Of a stretch of 14,090 bases of DNA, positions 13,066 through 14,090 are shown in pieces. A program made the position numbers and the translations under genes. Position 1 is the first letter of the stretch. Each line of letters starts with the position of its first letter. The stretch is from Flavobacteriaceae bacterium UBA3078 (GTDB lineage Bacteria > Bacteroidota > Bacteroidia > Flavobacteriales > Flavobacteriaceae): positions 1-14,090 of the forward strand of contig DFBO01000248.1 of assembly GCA_002366675.1 (NCBI GenBank), in the 5' to 3' direction. The notes under the pieces are model-generated. The model did not search any database. It saw nothing but the letters and a program-made list of their open reading frames with translations, and had not been told where the DNA came from.

Positions 13066-13674
13066 ATGAAATTATTAAAAATAGGAATGGTATTAATTGC
13101 TATAATAACTTTTGCTGCATTTACATATTCAGATAATTCTGGATACAAAGTGGGAGACATTGCAGCAGACTTTAACTTAGAAAATGTAGACGGAAAAATG
13201 GTGTCATTAACTAATTATCCAGAAGCAAAAGGATTTATAGTTGTGTTTACTTGTAACACCTGTCCTTATGCTATAGCTTATGAAGACAGAATTATTGCAT
13301 TAAATAAAAAGTATGCATCTCAAGGCTATCCAGTAATTGCTATTATGCCAAATAGTACAACAGCTAGTCCAGGAGATAATATGGAGGCAATGAAAGCAAG
13401 AGCAAAGGCAAAAGGGTTTACATTTCCTTATTTAATGGATAAAGGCCAAAATGTTTATCCAGAATATGGAGCCTCAAAAACACCACATGTTTATGTGTTG
13501 CAGAAAACTAAAAAAGGCAATCAAGTAAAATATATAGGCGCTATAGATGATAATTATCAACATCCAGAATCTGTAAATCAGAAATATGTTGAAAATGCTG
13601 TTGATGCTTTATTAGAAGGAAAGCCGATAAAGGAAGAGCATACTAGAGCAATTGGATGCACGATTAAAGTTTAA
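13066..13674 (+). CDS. Exported thioredoxin-family (AhpC/TSA-like) protein
   Basis: This 202-residue protein has an N-terminal hydrophobic segment (about 5-20, signal peptide or anchor) and a peroxiredoxin-like thioredoxin fold: GYKVGDIAADFNLENVDGK at the start, then VVFTCNTCPYA with a CxxC pair (C63, C66), then AIMPNST, GFTFPYLMDKGQ and the cis-Pro segment SKTPHVYVL. A further cysteine (C198) lies in the conserved tail RAIGCTIKV, typical of this thioredoxin subfamily. The CxxC followed by Pro argues for a disulfide reductase or oxidase role instead of a one-cysteine peroxidase. It is co-transcribed with the TlpA-like lipoprotein gene 6 bases upstream. The substrate is not known. Confidence 0.85.
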   Translation: MKLLKIGMVLIAIITFAAFTYSDNSGYKVGDIAADFNLENVDGKMVSLTNYPEAKGFIVVFTCNTCPYAIAYEDRIIALNKKYASQGYPVIAIMPNSTTASPGDNMEAMKARAKAKGFTFPYLMDKGQNVYPEYGASKTPHVYVLQKTKKGNQVKYIGAIDDNYQHPESVNQKYVENAVDALLEGKPIKEEHTRAIGCTIKV

Positions 13675-13687
13675 TATTAAATTTGAG

Positions 13688-13714
13688 ACCGAAGTATTTA
13701 GCTTCGGTTTTTTT
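13688..13714 (+). terminator. Rho-independent terminator of the thioredoxin-fold operon
   Basis: ACCGAAG (13688-13694) pairs perfectly with CTTCGGT (13702-13708) around a 7-base loop and is followed by a run of T to 13714. It starts 14 bases after the stop codon of the AhpC/TSA-like gene. Confidence 0.9.
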
Positions 13715-13730
13715 ATTGAATCAGAAATAC

Positions 13731-13738
13731 TAATTTTG
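13731..13738 (+). promoter_or_regulatory. -7 element of the rhodanese gene promoter
   Basis: TAATTTTG is an exact TAnnTTTG match, 28 bases before the rhodanese ATG and directly behind the preceding terminator. The -33 region overlaps the terminator T-run and has no good TTG at the right distance. Confidence 0.55.
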
Positions 13739-13766
13739 TTACTACAATTTTAATAAAAAGATATTC

Positions 13767-14081
13767 ATGGCAGATTTAACTCAAGAAGAGTGGAAAGAAC
13801 AACTATCTAAAGATGATAACGCATGTGTTATAGATGTACGTACTGAAGATGAAGTTGAAGAAGGGTTTATTCCAACAGCAAAACATATTGATATCTATCT
13901 TGGACAAGAATTTATTGACCAAATAGAGGCTTTAGATAAAAGCAAAAACTACTACATTTATTGTCGTTCTGGAGGAAGAAGTGCCCAAGCATGTGCTGTT
14001 ATGAATCAGCTTGGCTATTCTAATACGTATAATCTTTTAGGTGGTTTTAGCGAATGGCAAGGAGAGGTTATTAACAACTAA
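13767..14081 (+). CDS. Single-domain rhodanese-like sulfurtransferase
   Basis: This is a cytoplasmic protein of 104 residues made of one rhodanese domain. Visible are VIDVRTEDEVEEGFIPTAKHID (21-42; CH2A-like segment) and the active-site loop with C66 in YCRSGGRS (65-72), followed by GGFSEW near the C-terminus, all standard for PspE/GlpE-like proteins. The intact Cys suggests a persulfide-carrying sulfurtransferase, though the physiological acceptor is unknown. There is no signal peptide, unlike the two proteins encoded upstream. It appears to be transcribed from its own promoter. Only 9 bases follow its stop codon in the window, so downstream context is missing. Confidence 0.93.
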   Translation: MADLTQEEWKEQLSKDDNACVIDVRTEDEVEEGFIPTAKHIDIYLGQEFIDQIEALDKSKNYYIYCRSGGRSAQACAVMNQLGYSNTYNLLGGFSEWQGEVINN

Positions 14082-14090
14082 TTTATTAAT

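Overview
The window looks like a chromosomal segment of a marine or free-living Flavobacteriaceae (Bacteroidota). The DNA is AT-rich, recognisable Shine-Dalgarno sequences are nearly absent, and several genes are preceded by the Bacteroidota promoter element TAnnTTTG. The content also fits that family: a TPR-type sensor kinase with a signal peptide, Bacteroidota-style lipoproteins, CtlX, and a cdd-pdhA-E2-M28-SDR order. That gene order and the family assignments come from memory, not from a search. No rRNA, tRNA, insertion sequence, phage gene or CRISPR array was found.

Layout. Positions 1-111 hold the 3' end of a probable cytidine deaminase gene. A promoter then drives pdhA (E1 alpha) and the E2 acyltransferase gene (224-2842), which form a tight operon closed by a strong hairpin terminator. 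A convergent regulator follows (2910-3683, minus), in which a degenerate nucleotide-cyclase-like domain is fused to an AraC-type DNA-binding domain. Next come an M28 metallopeptidase lipoprotein and a short-chain dehydrogenase whose genes overlap by 8 bases (3821-5450). After a 225-base spacer lies ctlX (best start 5676). Its stop codon abuts that of a convergent 686-residue TPR sensor histidine kinase (6609-8669, minus). A 706-base non-coding block (8670-9375) follows, holding a long dyad at the kinase start, a widely spaced direct repeat, the remains of a small membrane-protein gene with two in-frame stops, a strong terminator and the argS promoter. Then come argS (9376-11160), the convergent minus-strand pair pabA/trpG-like and trmL (12246-11179), a divergent spacer with an unexplained terminator-like hairpin, an exported thioredoxin-fold pair (12529-13674) with its own terminator, and a single-domain rhodanese (13767-14081).

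How the genes work together. Most genes are housekeeping: central carbon entry (PDH E1 alpha/E2), arginine metabolism and charging (CtlX, ArgS), tRNA wobble methylation (TrmL), a folate or tryptophan branch enzyme (PabA/TrpG), and exported redox and peptidase functions. E1 beta and E3 are not encoded here, so the PDH complex must be completed from elsewhere. The sensor kinase has no response regulator beside it.

Most unusual signal. The two inter-domain linkers of the E2 protein contain four 28-nt units of one palindromic, REP-like family. All four lie in the same reading frame and encode variants of VIPSAVEES. They look like intergenic repeats that invaded a coding region at linkers, comparable in principle to the in-gene palindromic elements known from Rickettsia. 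A partial relative of the same repeat lies between genes at 5471. I saw no complete new defence or mobile system.
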